The notes: generated by a model from the sequence alone, not told the origin. Positions 23,928 through 31,904 are shown, numbered from the stretch's first letter. The stretch is DNA of 36,680 bases from Litoribacterium kuwaitense (GCF_011058155.1 NZ_JAALFC010000033.1:1-36680); one strand, 5' to 3'. Numbers and translations are program-made.

Positions 23928-24029
23928 TAGTAAAGCTTAGCATTTTATATGCTTAGCTGCACTTATACTGTCAAGTGATAGTAAAGCTTAGCATTTCATA
24001 TGCTTAGCTGCACTTATACTGTAAAGTGC
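23928..24029. repeat. Two tandem 51-bp repeats inserted in the IS3 orfA/orfB junction
   Basis: Unit 1 (23928-23978) and unit 2 (23979-24029) are nearly identical. Each contains an imperfect palindrome, AGCTTAGCAT...ATGCTTAGCT. The insert separates the orfA sequence encoding MENDI from its usual downstream QAALIMGRK codons, which are still visible at about 23895-23923. Confidence 0.75.
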
Positions 24030-24279
24030 AAATGTCGTTCTCCATCATCAGCTTTTGATTTTCTTTACGTAAGCGAAGGAGCTCTTCCTGTTCAGGTGTA
24101 CGGTTATCCTTCTCCTTGAACGAACCACTTGTTTTGTGCTGATTCACCCATTTATCGAAGGCAGATGCGGTTAACTCATATTCATCAATCAGTTCACGTC
24201 GAGGCTTTCCAGAGGCATGAAGCTTTACAATTTGTTCTTTAAACTCTTGTGTGTAGGTCCGTCTTTCGCGCTTGGTCAT
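24004..24279 (-). pseudogene. IS3-type transposase OrfA, interrupted near its end
   Basis: Ninety-one codons encode an HTH_Tnp_1 domain (RRTYTQEFKEQIVKLHAS, ELTASAFDKWVNQHK) and a leucine-zipper-like coiled coil (EELLRLRKENQKLMMENDI). After MENDI the frame enters the 51-bp repeat and ends CTLQYKCS. The normal end and the programmed-frameshift region with orfB are disrupted. Confidence 0.8.
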
Positions 24280-24393
24280 AAGCGATTCTCCTCCGTTTGA
24301 TTTGCGTTAAGTTTACGTGACCTTATTTTATTTGTCTAGTTTAGTGTAACCTGTCCATGTGTTGCATAGTCATTTTTCATGATAAAAGGTCAA

Positions 24394-24426
24394 AGAGCGT
24401 CAGATGATTGAGGCGCTCTATTTTTA
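24394..24426 (+). terminator. Orphan terminator beside the IS3 end
   Basis: AGAGCG (24394-24399) pairs with CGCTCT (24414-24419), followed by ATTTTTAT. No plus-strand gene precedes it; it probably belonged to a gene displaced by the insertion-sequence events. Confidence 0.5.
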
Positions 24427-24458
24427 TGTCTTTAAAGGAACGGAGAGGCGATATTCAT

Positions 24459-24488
24459 TTGCGATAGCAATCACGACAACGGTATAGT
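24459..24488 (+). promoter_or_regulatory. Promoter of the Bce-type response regulator gene
   Basis: TTGCGA (24459-24464) and TATAGT (24483-24488), 18 bp apart, lie 35 bp before the start codon. Confidence 0.5.
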
Positions 24489-24522
24489 AGAACAAGACAA
24501 AGCGTGTTGGAGGGAAAATGCA

Positions 24523-25230
24523 TTGACGACCATTTTACTCATTGAAGATGACGAAAAAATTGCCAGTCTTCTACGCGACCAAATTGAAAAATACGGCTAT
24601 CATGTCGTCACAGTCACTGATTTTGACAGAGTCATGGACGTGTTTCATGAGACGAACCCAGAACTTGTCTTGTTAGATATCAATTTACCGAGCTTTGATG
24701 GTTTTTACTGGTGCCGTCAAATCCGAAAAACGTCTGTGTGTCCGGTGATCTTTATTTCAGCACGCACTGGTGGGATGGATCAAGTCATGGCATTGGAAAA
24801 TGGCGGCGACGATTTTATTACGAAACCGTTCCACACGGAGGTTGTGCTCGCAAAAATTCATAGTCAGCTTAGACGCGCTTATGGTGAATACGCGTCTACA
24901 GCGTTTGAGCAAGTGCTAGATAAAGAAGGGCTGATGTTTTATCCAGAACGTTTAGAGATGACGTTCAATGGAAGGACAGTGGCATTATCAAAAAAAGAGT
25001 CGGATATCATTGGGCGATTGCTCGAGCGTCATCCGAGAGTGGCGGGGCGTGACGATTTGTTGGAGACGCTTTGGGATACGCAAACGTATGTCGATGAAAA
25101 TACGCTGAATGTCAATATGAATCGTGTTCGCAGGAAATTTGCCGAGCTCGGCCTTGAGGGGGCTGTGGACACTGTTCGTGGTGCAGGGTATCGGCTCAAT
25201 GTATTCTGGGGATCGGAGCGTGGCGGTTAA
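24523..25230 (+). CDS. OmpR-family response regulator, BceR-like
   Basis: The 235-residue protein has a receiver domain with acidic residues Asp9/Asp10, phospho-acceptor Asp52 (LVLLDINLP) and Lys102 (ITKPF), then an OmpR winged helix (about 130-230, with TLNVNMNRVRRKFAELG and TVRGAGYRLN). The TTG start at 24523 is 8 nt after GGAGGG. Its stop overlaps the kinase start by one base. With the kinase and ABC genes behind it this is a BceRS/PsdRS-type cell-envelope peptide-antibiotic response module, and the operator at 26214-26235 fits BceR-type regulators. Confidence 0.9.
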   Translation: MTTILLIEDDEKIASLLRDQIEKYGYHVVTVTDFDRVMDVFHETNPELVLLDINLPSFDGFYWCRQIRKTSVCPVIFISARTGGMDQVMALENGGDDFITKPFHTEVVLAKIHSQLRRAYGEYASTAFEQVLDKEGLMFYPERLEMTFNGRTVALSKKESDIIGRLLERHPRVAGRDDLLETLWDTQTYVDENTLNVNMNRVRRKFAELGLEGAVDTVRGAGYRLNVFWGSERGG

Positions 25231-26231
25231 TGCGATTATTTCTTCGCGAGCACGCGCTTCTTATCTGTGTACATTTCATTCAGTATGTTGTCATTTTAGC
25301 CATTTTTTGGCTCGACGGTTATCCGCGTGTCCTCCCAGCACTATACGCTATTTTTCTCGGCTTATTTTTTCTAGGAGGCTATTTGATATATCACTACGTG
25401 ACGCGACGACACTTTTATAAACGACTTGAAAACCCGGTGGACTCACCTGGTGAAGCACTCGAGACGACAGATGATGCCCCTGCCTCTCAAGCCTTGGCCG
25501 AGCTACTAAAAAGTCAATACTTGCACTATCACAATGCGCAACAAAACGCACAACAAGAGCAAGATAGTCACTTGCGCTATATTGAACAATGGGTCCACCA
25601 AATGAAGACCCCTTTGTCGGTGATTGAATTAACAGCGCAGCAGCTTGACGAGCCGGAATCATCCAATCTTCGCGAAGAAACGGAGCGCATGAAGACGGGG
25701 TTAAATATGGTGCTTTATATGGCACGCCTCCGTACCATCGAGGACGATTTTCACGTAGCTCCAGTCTCTTTAGAAACGATCGTTCATGAAGTTAACCAAG
25801 AAAATAAACGGTTGTTTATTCGCAATGGCGTCTTCCCGCGACTAAATATGCAAAGGCAACACCTCACTGTGGAAAGTGACGAGAAGTGGCTTCGCTTCAT
25901 CATTACACAGCTCGTGCAAAATGCCGTCAAATATTCTTCCGGGCATGGGAAAGAAGTTGTTTTTACGTTTGCTGAGAGGGACGGTGAGGCAGTCCTGTCG
26001 ATCACTGACAAAGGTGTTGGTATTCCTGTACAAGATCATAAGCGCATCTTTCGTCCATTTTTTACTGGAGAAAACGGCAGGCATTTTCGGGAGTCGACCG
26101 GCATGGGTTTATACTTAGCAAAAGAAGCAACCGATTATTTACATCACCGACTCGAGTTTGAATCTTCGTTAGGTGAAGGGACGACGTTTCGAATTGTATT
26201 TACTGAAACGCAAAACCTTACAAAAGTGTAA
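25230..26231 (+). CDS. Intramembrane-sensing histidine kinase, BceS-like
   Basis: The 333-residue kinase has two N-terminal membrane helices (about residues 8-28 and 35-55) with only a few residues between them outside the cell, the hallmark of intramembrane-sensing kinases. A HisKA-like segment follows with phospho-acceptor His123 in WVHQMKTPLSVIEL. The ATPase domain has QLVQNAVKYSS (N box), ITDKGVGIP (G1), FRPFFTG (F box) and STGMGLYLAK (G2). BceS-type kinases are controlled by their ABC transporter rather than by direct ligand binding. The BceR-type operator of the transporter genes overlaps its stop codon. Confidence 0.9.
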   Translation: MRLFLREHALLICVHFIQYVVILAIFWLDGYPRVLPALYAIFLGLFFLGGYLIYHYVTRRHFYKRLENPVDSPGEALETTDDAPASQALAELLKSQYLHYHNAQQNAQQEQDSHLRYIEQWVHQMKTPLSVIELTAQQLDEPESSNLREETERMKTGLNMVLYMARLRTIEDDFHVAPVSLETIVHEVNQENKRLFIRNGVFPRLNMQRQHLTVESDEKWLRFIITQLVQNAVKYSSGHGKEVVFTFAERDGEAVLSITDKGVGIPVQDHKRIFRPFFTGENGRHFRESTGMGLYLAKEATDYLHHRLEFESSLGEGTTFRIVFTETQNLTKV

Positions 26232-26235
26232 GGTT
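26214..26235. promoter_or_regulatory. BceR-type operator for the transporter genes
   Basis: AACCTTACA-AAAG-TGTAAGGTT is a perfect 9-bp inverted repeat with a 4-nt spacer. Its core agrees with the known BceR-family site TNACA-N4-TGTAA. It overlaps the last codons of the kinase gene (stop 26229-26231). A -10-like TATAAA lies at 26281-26286 with a poor -35, as expected for an activator-dependent promoter. Confidence 0.82.
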
Positions 26236-26315
26236 CGTGAAAGGAGAATCTATCGTACTTTCTCTTTGTCTTGGCTATCCTATAAATAGAGCTTTTCAAG
26301 GAAAGGAGAATGACG

Positions 26316-27080
26316 ATGCTGCAAGTCAATAAAGTGAGTAAGATTTATGAAGGCAAAGTGTCCTATCAGGCGTTGTCAGAGATAGATCTGGATGTCGAGC
26401 ATGGTGAATTTGTTGGTGTCATGGGACCGTCAGGGAGCGGTAAAACGACATTACTTAATTTAATTGCGACGATTGATGAGCCGACGACTGGAGAAGTCAT
26501 CATTGATGGAGAACATCCTCATAAGCTGTCTAAAGAAAAGCTTGCCAAGTTTCGTCGTCGTCAGCTAGGGTTTGTATTTCAGGACTTTAATTTGCTTCCA
26601 ACGTTAACCGTTGAGGAAAATATCGTACTTCCGCTGACACTTGATGGTGTTAAGGTAAAGGAAATGCAGAAGAGAGCGCGGACGATCGCTGAAGCTTTAG
26701 GCATTGTTGATTTAATGGATAAACGCATCCACGAAATCTCGGGTGGTCAAGCACAACGGGCAGCGATTGCACGCTCGATGATCCATAAGCCAAAGCTTCT
26801 GTTAGCAGACGAGCCAACGGGGAATTTAGATTCAAAATCGTCGAAAAATGTGATGCAGCTTTTAGAGGATATTCATCAGCGTGAGCAGGCGACGATGATG
26901 CTTGTGACCCACGATCCTCAAGCAGCAAGCTATTGTGAGCGGGTCGTCTTTATTCGTGACGGTCGGTTGTTCTCGGAAATTCATCGCGGCGCAAACCGTC
27001 AAGCGTTTTTTCAACAGATTTTAGATACGTTGTCACTGCTTGGAGGGGATGACCATGACCTTTCGTCAGTTCGCGTTTAA
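26316..27080 (+). CDS. ABC transporter ATPase, BceA-like
   Basis: The ATG at 26316 is 7 nt after AAGGAG and gives 254 residues; the ATG at 26310 is too close to that site. All ATPase motifs are present: Walker A GPSGSGKTTL (about residues 37-46), Q-loop FVFQDFNLLP, signature SGGQAQR, Walker B LLLADEPTGNLDS and the switch His in VTHDPQ. It belongs to the MacB/BceA branch. It pairs with the permease, whose start lies inside the end of this gene (26-bp overlap). It powers removal of peptide antibiotics acting on lipid II cycle intermediates in characterised homologues; the substrate here is unknown. Confidence 0.92.
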   Translation: MLQVNKVSKIYEGKVSYQALSEIDLDVEHGEFVGVMGPSGSGKTTLLNLIATIDEPTTGEVIIDGEHPHKLSKEKLAKFRRRQLGFVFQDFNLLPTLTVEENIVLPLTLDGVKVKEMQKRARTIAEALGIVDLMDKRIHEISGGQAQRAAIARSMIHKPKLLLADEPTGNLDSKSSKNVMQLLEDIHQREQATMMLVTHDPQAASYCERVVFIRDGRLFSEIHRGANRQAFFQQILDTLSLLGGDDHDLSSVRV

Positions 27081-28842
27081 CAACGTATTTCGCAATAAAC
27101 GTTTATATGTGGCGTATTTTTTAAGCAGCTTATTTACGGTCATGGTCTTTTTTACCTTTTCTATTTTTGCAAATCATCCCGCGTTAACAAGCGACATGCA
27201 TAACGCAGTGGCGACCAGTATGAGCACAGCCGCGTGGATCATTTATATATTTTCAATGTTCTTCGTGCTGTATTCGATGAGTGCATTTTTACAGTCGCGC
27301 AAGCGCGAATTCGGTGTGCTCATGATTCAAGGAATGACTGCACGACAAGTGCGCTCGATGGTGTTTTTGGAAAACATGGTGATCGGTTTCTTTGCGACGC
27401 TTTGCGGTATATTGTTTGGGCTTGTTTTTGCGAAAGCGATTTTGTTGCTCGCTGAAAATGTTCTTTTAATTGAAGAAACGCTTTACTTCTATGTGCCATT
27501 AAAAGCGATTGTGATGACATTTGTGTCGTTTATGCTGTTATTTATTGTCATATCCTTTTTTATTACTGTCGTCCTTCGTACAGGAAAACTTGTGACATTA
27601 ATCAAAGCTAACCAAATGTCAAAAGGGGAACCGAAAGCATCGATTCTTATTACACTTTTCTCAATCGTGCTAATTGCGGTGGGTTATGGAATTGCCCTTT
27701 GGGTAAAAGGGGCGCAAGTTGTTGTTGCTTTAATGCCAGTTGTCATCATCGTCACCATTGGAACTTATTTCTTCTTTACTCAACTTAGTGTGTATGCGAT
27801 TCGCCGATTAAAAATAAACAAAAGCTTGTTTTGGAAGAAAACGAATATGCTGTTGTTTTCTGATCTTTCTTTTCGGATGAAGGACAATGCACGGAGCTTC
27901 TTTATGGTAGCGATGATTTCTACGGTCGCCTTTAGCGCTATTGGCTCTTTGTATGCAGTTCAATCAATTGTGATTGATGGCTACGAAAAAACAAACCCGT
28001 ACTCATTTACGTATGAACGTATAGAAGGTGATGAACGCAGCAAGACGGTTGAGCAGGACTTGCAAACCATTGAAAGCATTTTCGCTGAGCAAGGCATTGA
28101 TACGGAACGGGCTGACACGGCACTTCGTTACTTTGATCTTGGCTTAGAGTATATATGGATTGTCTTTAAGCAATCGGATTACAATGAGCTCGTTGGCTTA
28201 CTTGGAGAAGAGTCTGTTCAAGTAGCGAAGGGTGAGGCAGTCAATGTATACTACGATGGGAAAACCAGTACGCTTGTTGGAGACCGACTAGAGAAAAGGG
28301 CAAAAGGAAAAACGATCGAGCTTTCTAACCGATCTGTTCAAGTTGTGGATCAATTCACATCGGATGCTGTAGCACCGTTTAGTTCAGTTCTTGTCATGAA
28401 CGATGCAGATTATGAACAACTACCAAAACCGACGAGTAAAAGCCTCTTATATACGTGGCAATCTAGTGCAGCAACTAGTGAGCTTATCGAAGTCGCTAAA
28501 ACGGTTCAACAGCAAGTTCCTGGTTATTACTTTTCAGCGGTTGATTTCAGTGTTTACGAAATTAGCCAAATGTATGGACCCATCCTTTTTGTCGGTTTAT
28601 TTATCGGTATCGTCTTTTTTGTTTCAGCAGGCAGCTTCTTATATTTCCGCCTGTATAGTGACATTGATCACGATAAGCATAAATTTAAAGCAATTGGGAA
28701 GCTAGGCTTAACGACGCAGGAGCTTAAAAAAGTGTTGAATCGCCAGATTGCTTTGCTGTTTTTCACACCGATTGTTGTAGCACTTGTACATGGAGCAGTT
28801 GCTTTAACCGCCCTGTCTAATATGTTTGGAAAAACATATTGA
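27055..28842 (+). CDS. ABC transporter permease, BceB-like, with C-terminal frameshift
   Basis: The ATG at 27055, 8 nt after GGAGG, gives 595 residues as sequenced. The BceB architecture is clear: an N-terminal helix (RLYVAYFLSSLFTVMVFF), FtsX-type helices around 60-180, further helices near 200-260 and 285, a large extracellular domain (about 315-510) and FGPILFVGLFIGIVFFVSAG-like helices near the end (YGPILFVGLFIGIVFF). The frame stops after SNMFGKTY, within the ninth or tenth helix region. Codons for the missing last helix follow at once in another frame, so a one-base indel in or near GGAAAAACATATTG (28828-28841) has cut the protein about 34 residues short. Confidence 0.85.
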   Translation: MTFRQFAFNNVFRNKRLYVAYFLSSLFTVMVFFTFSIFANHPALTSDMHNAVATSMSTAAWIIYIFSMFFVLYSMSAFLQSRKREFGVLMIQGMTARQVRSMVFLENMVIGFFATLCGILFGLVFAKAILLLAENVLLIEETLYFYVPLKAIVMTFVSFMLLFIVISFFITVVLRTGKLVTLIKANQMSKGEPKASILITLFSIVLIAVGYGIALWVKGAQVVVALMPVVIIVTIGTYFFFTQLSVYAIRRLKINKSLFWKKTNMLLFSDLSFRMKDNARSFFMVAMISTVAFSAIGSLYAVQSIVIDGYEKTNPYSFTYERIEGDERSKTVEQDLQTIESIFAEQGIDTERADTALRYFDLGLEYIWIVFKQSDYNELVGLLGEESVQVAKGEAVNVYYDGKTSTLVGDRLEKRAKGKTIELSNRSVQVVDQFTSDAVAPFSSVLVMNDADYEQLPKPTSKSLLYTWQSSAATSELIEVAKTVQQQVPGYYFSAVDFSVYEISQMYGPILFVGLFIGIVFFVSAGSFLYFRLYSDIDHDKHKFKAIGKLGLTTQELKKVLNRQIALLFFTPIVVALVHGAVALTALSNMFGKTY

Positions 28843-28943
28843 ATGAATCCATTACGGTGCTCGGTGCCTTTTTAGTCATACAAATCGTTTATTTCTTTAT
28901 CGTTCGGTTTTTCTATACGAAACAGATTCGGGCAGCGTTGTAA
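28839..28943 (+). pseudogene. Displaced 3' end of the BceB-like permease gene
   Basis: Reading from TTG 28839, the frame encodes LNESITVLGAFLVIQIVYFF followed by IVRFFYTKQIRAAL and a TAA at 28941-28943. This is the expected final transmembrane helix and basic tail of a BceB-type permease, out of frame with 27055-28842. An overlapping hairpin, GCAGCGTT with AACGCTGC (28932-28952), may end the transcript. Confidence 0.75.
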
Positions 28944-28953
28944 AAACGCTGCT

Positions 28954-29205
28954 TCAGCCTGTTGAGAAACGCATTCATCCGTCGTTGCTCGTCTCGCTCG
29001 TCCGCTCATGAACTGATGTTCAATTCGCGTCATCGCTCGCCTTCGCGCCTAGCCTGAGAAGCGTTTTCAAGCTAGGCTGAAGGACGGGAATGTTGAGAAA
29101 CGCATTCATCTGTCGTTGCTCGTCTCGCTCGTCCGCTCATGAACTGATGTTGTATTAGGGTGACGAGCGTTTTTCGAGTCAGGCTGAGTTGCTAAGCGGA
29201 CGCTA
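28954..29205. repeat. Tandem pair of dispersed-repeat units with conserved 18-bp tail
   Basis: Unit 1 (28954-29080) is the most complete copy: left arm TCAGCCTGTTGAGAAACGC, GC-rich middle and right arm AAGCGTTTTCAAGCTAGGC. Unit 2 (29091-29187) repeats the first ~65 bp almost exactly, then diverges and ends in a weaker right arm. The tail GTTGCTAAGCGGACGCTA (29188-29205) also follows the copy at 18917. No reading frame is apparent. Confidence 0.7.
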
Positions 29206-29370
29206 CACTTAGCTGTTTCGTGTACTGTTACCCTTCGTTTCATGTGTTCGTCTACGAGTGGAAACATGATTTGCCTCGTTGTTCAACATGTTGTCAGCAA
29301 GGAAGAATGGCTTCCGGTTAAAGTCAACATGATCGTTTGTGGAATGGGCTAAATAGGGGGTTTTTGCCTC

Positions 29371-29399
29371 TTGATGTATCAAGGGGCTTTTGATATAGT
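29371..29399 (+). promoter_or_regulatory. Promoter of the MATE exporter gene
   Basis: TTGATG (29371-29376), a 17-bp spacer and TATAGT (29394-29399) form a good sigma-A promoter. It implies a leader of about 160 nt. Confidence 0.65.
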
Positions 29400-29411
29400 A
29401 GACGGGCGAAC

Positions 29412-29508
29412 GACTGTTAGTCTGTGATAAGATGAAACTGGGACTATGATGTCCCATATAAAAAGACCGTGTGCGTATGCCTTCAAAGAGGCTTATGTGC
29501 ATGGTCTT
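29412..29508 (+). promoter_or_regulatory. Structured leader upstream of the MATE gene
   Basis: Three consecutive hairpins can form: GACT/AGTC (29412-29422), TGGGAC/GTCCCA (29439-29456), and a 20-bp stem with one mismatch and several G-U pairs (29463-29482 with 29489-29508). The G-U pairs favour folding of the plus-strand RNA. None has a T-run, and I do not recognise a known riboswitch class. Confidence 0.45.
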
Positions 29509-29563
29509 CCACGTGTGTGAATCAATGTTTGTCTTTATAGATTATTGAAATGGGGGTGTTTGT

Positions 29564-30946
29564 TTGTACCATGCAGACACTTGGAAAGAAAAAGTGATTT
29601 TATTCTTAAAAATCATTTGGCCGATTGTCGTCACACAAGTTGGATTGGCTGCGATGAACTTTGTCGATACGGTGATGTCGGGGCGCGTAAGTAAGGAAGA
29701 CCTTGCAGGTGTGGCGATCGGATCAAGCTTATGGATGCCTGTTTTTGTCGGCATTAATGGGATTTTAATGGCGGCATCGCCTTTAATTGCTCATTTGATT
29801 GGCCAAGGTAAGCATAAGCATATTAGCAGGACGGTTAGTCAAACGCTATATGTGGCCGTCGGCATGGCGATTGTGCTCTTTATTGCAGGAGCGTTTTTTT
29901 TACGGCCAATTTTAGGCTTGATGGAGTTAGAGCCTAAAGTAGAGCATGTTGCTTTTCATTATTTGATCGGGCTGTCCATTGGGATTATTCCGTTGTTTGC
30001 CACGAATGTACTGCGTTATTTCTTTGACGCACAAGGTTTTACACGGATTACGATGATGATTATTTTACTCGCCATTCCATTTAATGTTGTCTTAAATGCC
30101 GGGTTTATCTTCGGCTATTTCGGGCTTCCAGCGCTGGGAGGGATCGGAGCTGGCTATGCGACAGCAATTACCTATTGGATTACGTTTTTAATTAGTGTAA
30201 TCATCACGTTTAGAAACCGTACATTTCGTGAACATAAGCTATTTATAAAATGGCCGCGGCCTGAGTTGAAAGCTTGGAAGGAAATTTTGTCTATTGGTGT
30301 TCCGATGGGGCTTTCAGTCTTTTTTGAAGCGAGTATTTTTTCTGTCGTCACCTTGTTTATGGGGGCGCTGTTTGACACCTTGACTGTCTCTGCTCACCAG
30401 ATTGCTCTAAATGTCACATCGATGATCTTTATGGTGCCTTTGAGTATGGCGATGGGACTAACGATATTAGTTGGGTATTCTGTCGGGGGCGGAAAAAGAG
30501 AAAATGCAAGACAATATGCAATTCTAGGCGTTGGTGGCAGTATCGGGTTTTTGATGCTCTGTTCGGTCTTCCTCTTTACGTTCCGCGAGGTGATCGCGAG
30601 TGCCTATACGACCGATCCGGCAGTCATTCAATTGGCAGGCGCCTTTTTAATGATTGCGACGCTTTACCAAGTGTCTGACGGTGCACAGGCGTCACTTCAA
30701 GGGGTGCTGCGTGGTTACAAAGATGTGAACGTTCCTTTTTGGATTGCTTTTGTTTCCTATTGGATCATTGGCATTCCATCAGGCTATATCCTTGCCCAGA
30801 TGACTACACTTGGTCCATTCGGTTTTTGGGTTGGGATCATTATCGGGTTGACGTCAGCTGCGATCGGCTTTTTAATTCGTCTGCGAACGATCCGCAAAAG
30901 AGACAGCCGATTCGTGACGCACTCAGTGAACGAACCAACTCATTGA
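29564..30946 (+). CDS. MATE family efflux transporter
   Basis: The 460-residue protein has the twelve-helix, two-repeat layout of MATE (NorM-like) exporters. The first helix shows PIVVTQVGLAAMNFVDTVMS with the conserved Asp of the cation-coupling site, and the second half begins ILSIGVPMGLSVFFEAS with a matching Glu. FFDAQGFTRITM and LRGYKDVNVPFW are family motifs. It starts at TTG 29564 after GGGGGTG; the ATG at 29571 is out of frame. MATE proteins expel cationic drugs, dyes or secondary metabolites using sodium or proton gradients. The substrate cannot be inferred. Confidence 0.92.
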   Translation: MYHADTWKEKVILFLKIIWPIVVTQVGLAAMNFVDTVMSGRVSKEDLAGVAIGSSLWMPVFVGINGILMAASPLIAHLIGQGKHKHISRTVSQTLYVAVGMAIVLFIAGAFFLRPILGLMELEPKVEHVAFHYLIGLSIGIIPLFATNVLRYFFDAQGFTRITMMIILLAIPFNVVLNAGFIFGYFGLPALGGIGAGYATAITYWITFLISVIITFRNRTFREHKLFIKWPRPELKAWKEILSIGVPMGLSVFFEASIFSVVTLFMGALFDTLTVSAHQIALNVTSMIFMVPLSMAMGLTILVGYSVGGGKRENARQYAILGVGGSIGFLMLCSVFLFTFREVIASAYTTDPAVIQLAGAFLMIATLYQVSDGAQASLQGVLRGYKDVNVPFWIAFVSYWIIGIPSGYILAQMTTLGPFGFWVGIIIGLTSAAIGFLIRLRTIRKRDSRFVTHSVNEPTH

Positions 30947-31019
30947 TATGTTTTATGAGAGCATTGCTTAAAGCTGTGGCATAATAAGAGTAGACTTTGC
31001 AAAAAAGGAGACATCATTT

Positions 31020-31844
31020 ATGAATTTTGTCACATTAAACAACGGGCTACAGATGCCACAGCTAGGATTTGGGGTATGGCAGGTGGAAAATGACGAAGCG
31101 CAAGCAGCTGTCACCAAAGCGCTTCAATCTGGGTACATCTCTATTGATACAGCAATGATTTACAAGAATGAAGCAGGTGTTGGAAAAGCCATTCACGAAT
31201 CAGGGATGAAAAGAGAAGATTTATTTATTACGACAAAAGTATGGAACAGTGACCAAGGTTACGAAAATACGATTAGAGCGTACGAGGAAAGTCTGCAGCG
31301 GCTCGGTCTTGATTACGTTGATTTGTATTTAATTCATTGGCCGACGCCTGAATTTGACCAGTATATTGAAACGTATCAAGCGATGGAAGAATTGTATCGT
31401 GCTGGAAAAGTGAAAGCGATCGGTGTCTGTAATTTTGAGATAGAGCACCTTGAGCGTCTTCTTAATGAATGTAGTGTAAAGCCCGTTCTTAATCAAGTCG
31501 AATGTCACCCTTACTTGCAGCAAAAAGATATTAAGGCATTTTGTAAGAAACACGATATCTTCGTAGAAGCGTGGAGCCCACTTGATCAAGGGGGTGCGGT
31601 ATTAGAGGATGAGACGATCTCTGCCATTGCCAAAGCGCACGGTAAATCAAACGCTCAAGTCGTTCTTCGTTGGCATCTGCAAAATGACACGATCGTCATT
31701 CCGAAGTCAGTGACACCATCACGGATTGAAGAAAATATCAATGTTTTTGATTTTACGTTATCAGATGAAGAGATGCACTCGATTGATCAGCTTGATCGGA
31801 ATGCAAGAAAAGGTCCGCATCCGAATGATCTGAACGTGCGTTAA
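31020..31844 (+). CDS. Aldo/keto reductase (glyoxal reductase-like)
   Basis: The 274-residue NADPH-dependent reductase shows the catalytic tetrad Asp43, Tyr48, Lys73 and His106 (DTAMIYKNE, TTKVW, LIHWP) and the NADPH-binding IPKSVTPSRIEEN near the C-terminus. It resembles the B. subtilis YvgN/YtbE type that reduces methylglyoxal and other aldehydes. AAAGGAG lies 9 nt before the ATG. It stands 73 bp behind the MATE gene and ends at a good terminator, so it may be monocistronic or read through from that gene. Confidence 0.92.
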   Translation: MNFVTLNNGLQMPQLGFGVWQVENDEAQAAVTKALQSGYISIDTAMIYKNEAGVGKAIHESGMKREDLFITTKVWNSDQGYENTIRAYEESLQRLGLDYVDLYLIHWPTPEFDQYIETYQAMEELYRAGKVKAIGVCNFEIEHLERLLNECSVKPVLNQVECHPYLQQKDIKAFCKKHDIFVEAWSPLDQGGAVLEDETISAIAKAHGKSNAQVVLRWHLQNDTIVIPKSVTPSRIEENINVFDFTLSDEEMHSIDQLDRNARKGPHPNDLNVR

Positions 31845-31870
31845 CGGTTCATAGAGATACTTTCTAAACT

Positions 31871-31901
31871 ACGGTTTCCTATAAAGGGAAGCCGTTTTTT
31901 T
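31871..31901 (+). terminator. Terminator after the aldo/keto reductase gene
   Basis: ACGGTTTCC (31871-31879) pairs with GGAAGCCGT (31887-31895) with one G-U pair, followed by seven Ts. Confidence 0.8.
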
Positions 31902-31904
31902 GTT

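Larger units (their letters stand above)
23612..24357 (-). mobile_element. IS3-family (IS150-like) element, 5' part only, with internal insertion
   Basis: The remnant keeps the left terminal repeat (TGGACAGGTTACACTAAAC read inward from 24357), orfA (24004-24279) and the beginning of orfB (23612-23890). A 102-bp tandem repeat interrupts the end of orfA. The DDE catalytic domain of OrfB is missing, replaced by an IS1182 fragment, so it cannot be active. Confidence 0.72.

Noticed and set aside
23928-24029. Possible CRISPR-like direct repeats
   Set aside because: Only two contiguous units with no unique spacers and no cas genes; this is a tandem duplication inside an IS.
28954-29187. Possible small protein gene in the GC-rich repeat
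   Set aside because: Reading frames are not conserved among the copies; arms and palindromes are.
29412-29508. Mini-ykkC (guanidine-II) riboswitch in the MATE leader
   Set aside because: The hairpin loops do not carry the ACGR tetraloop sequence required for that class.
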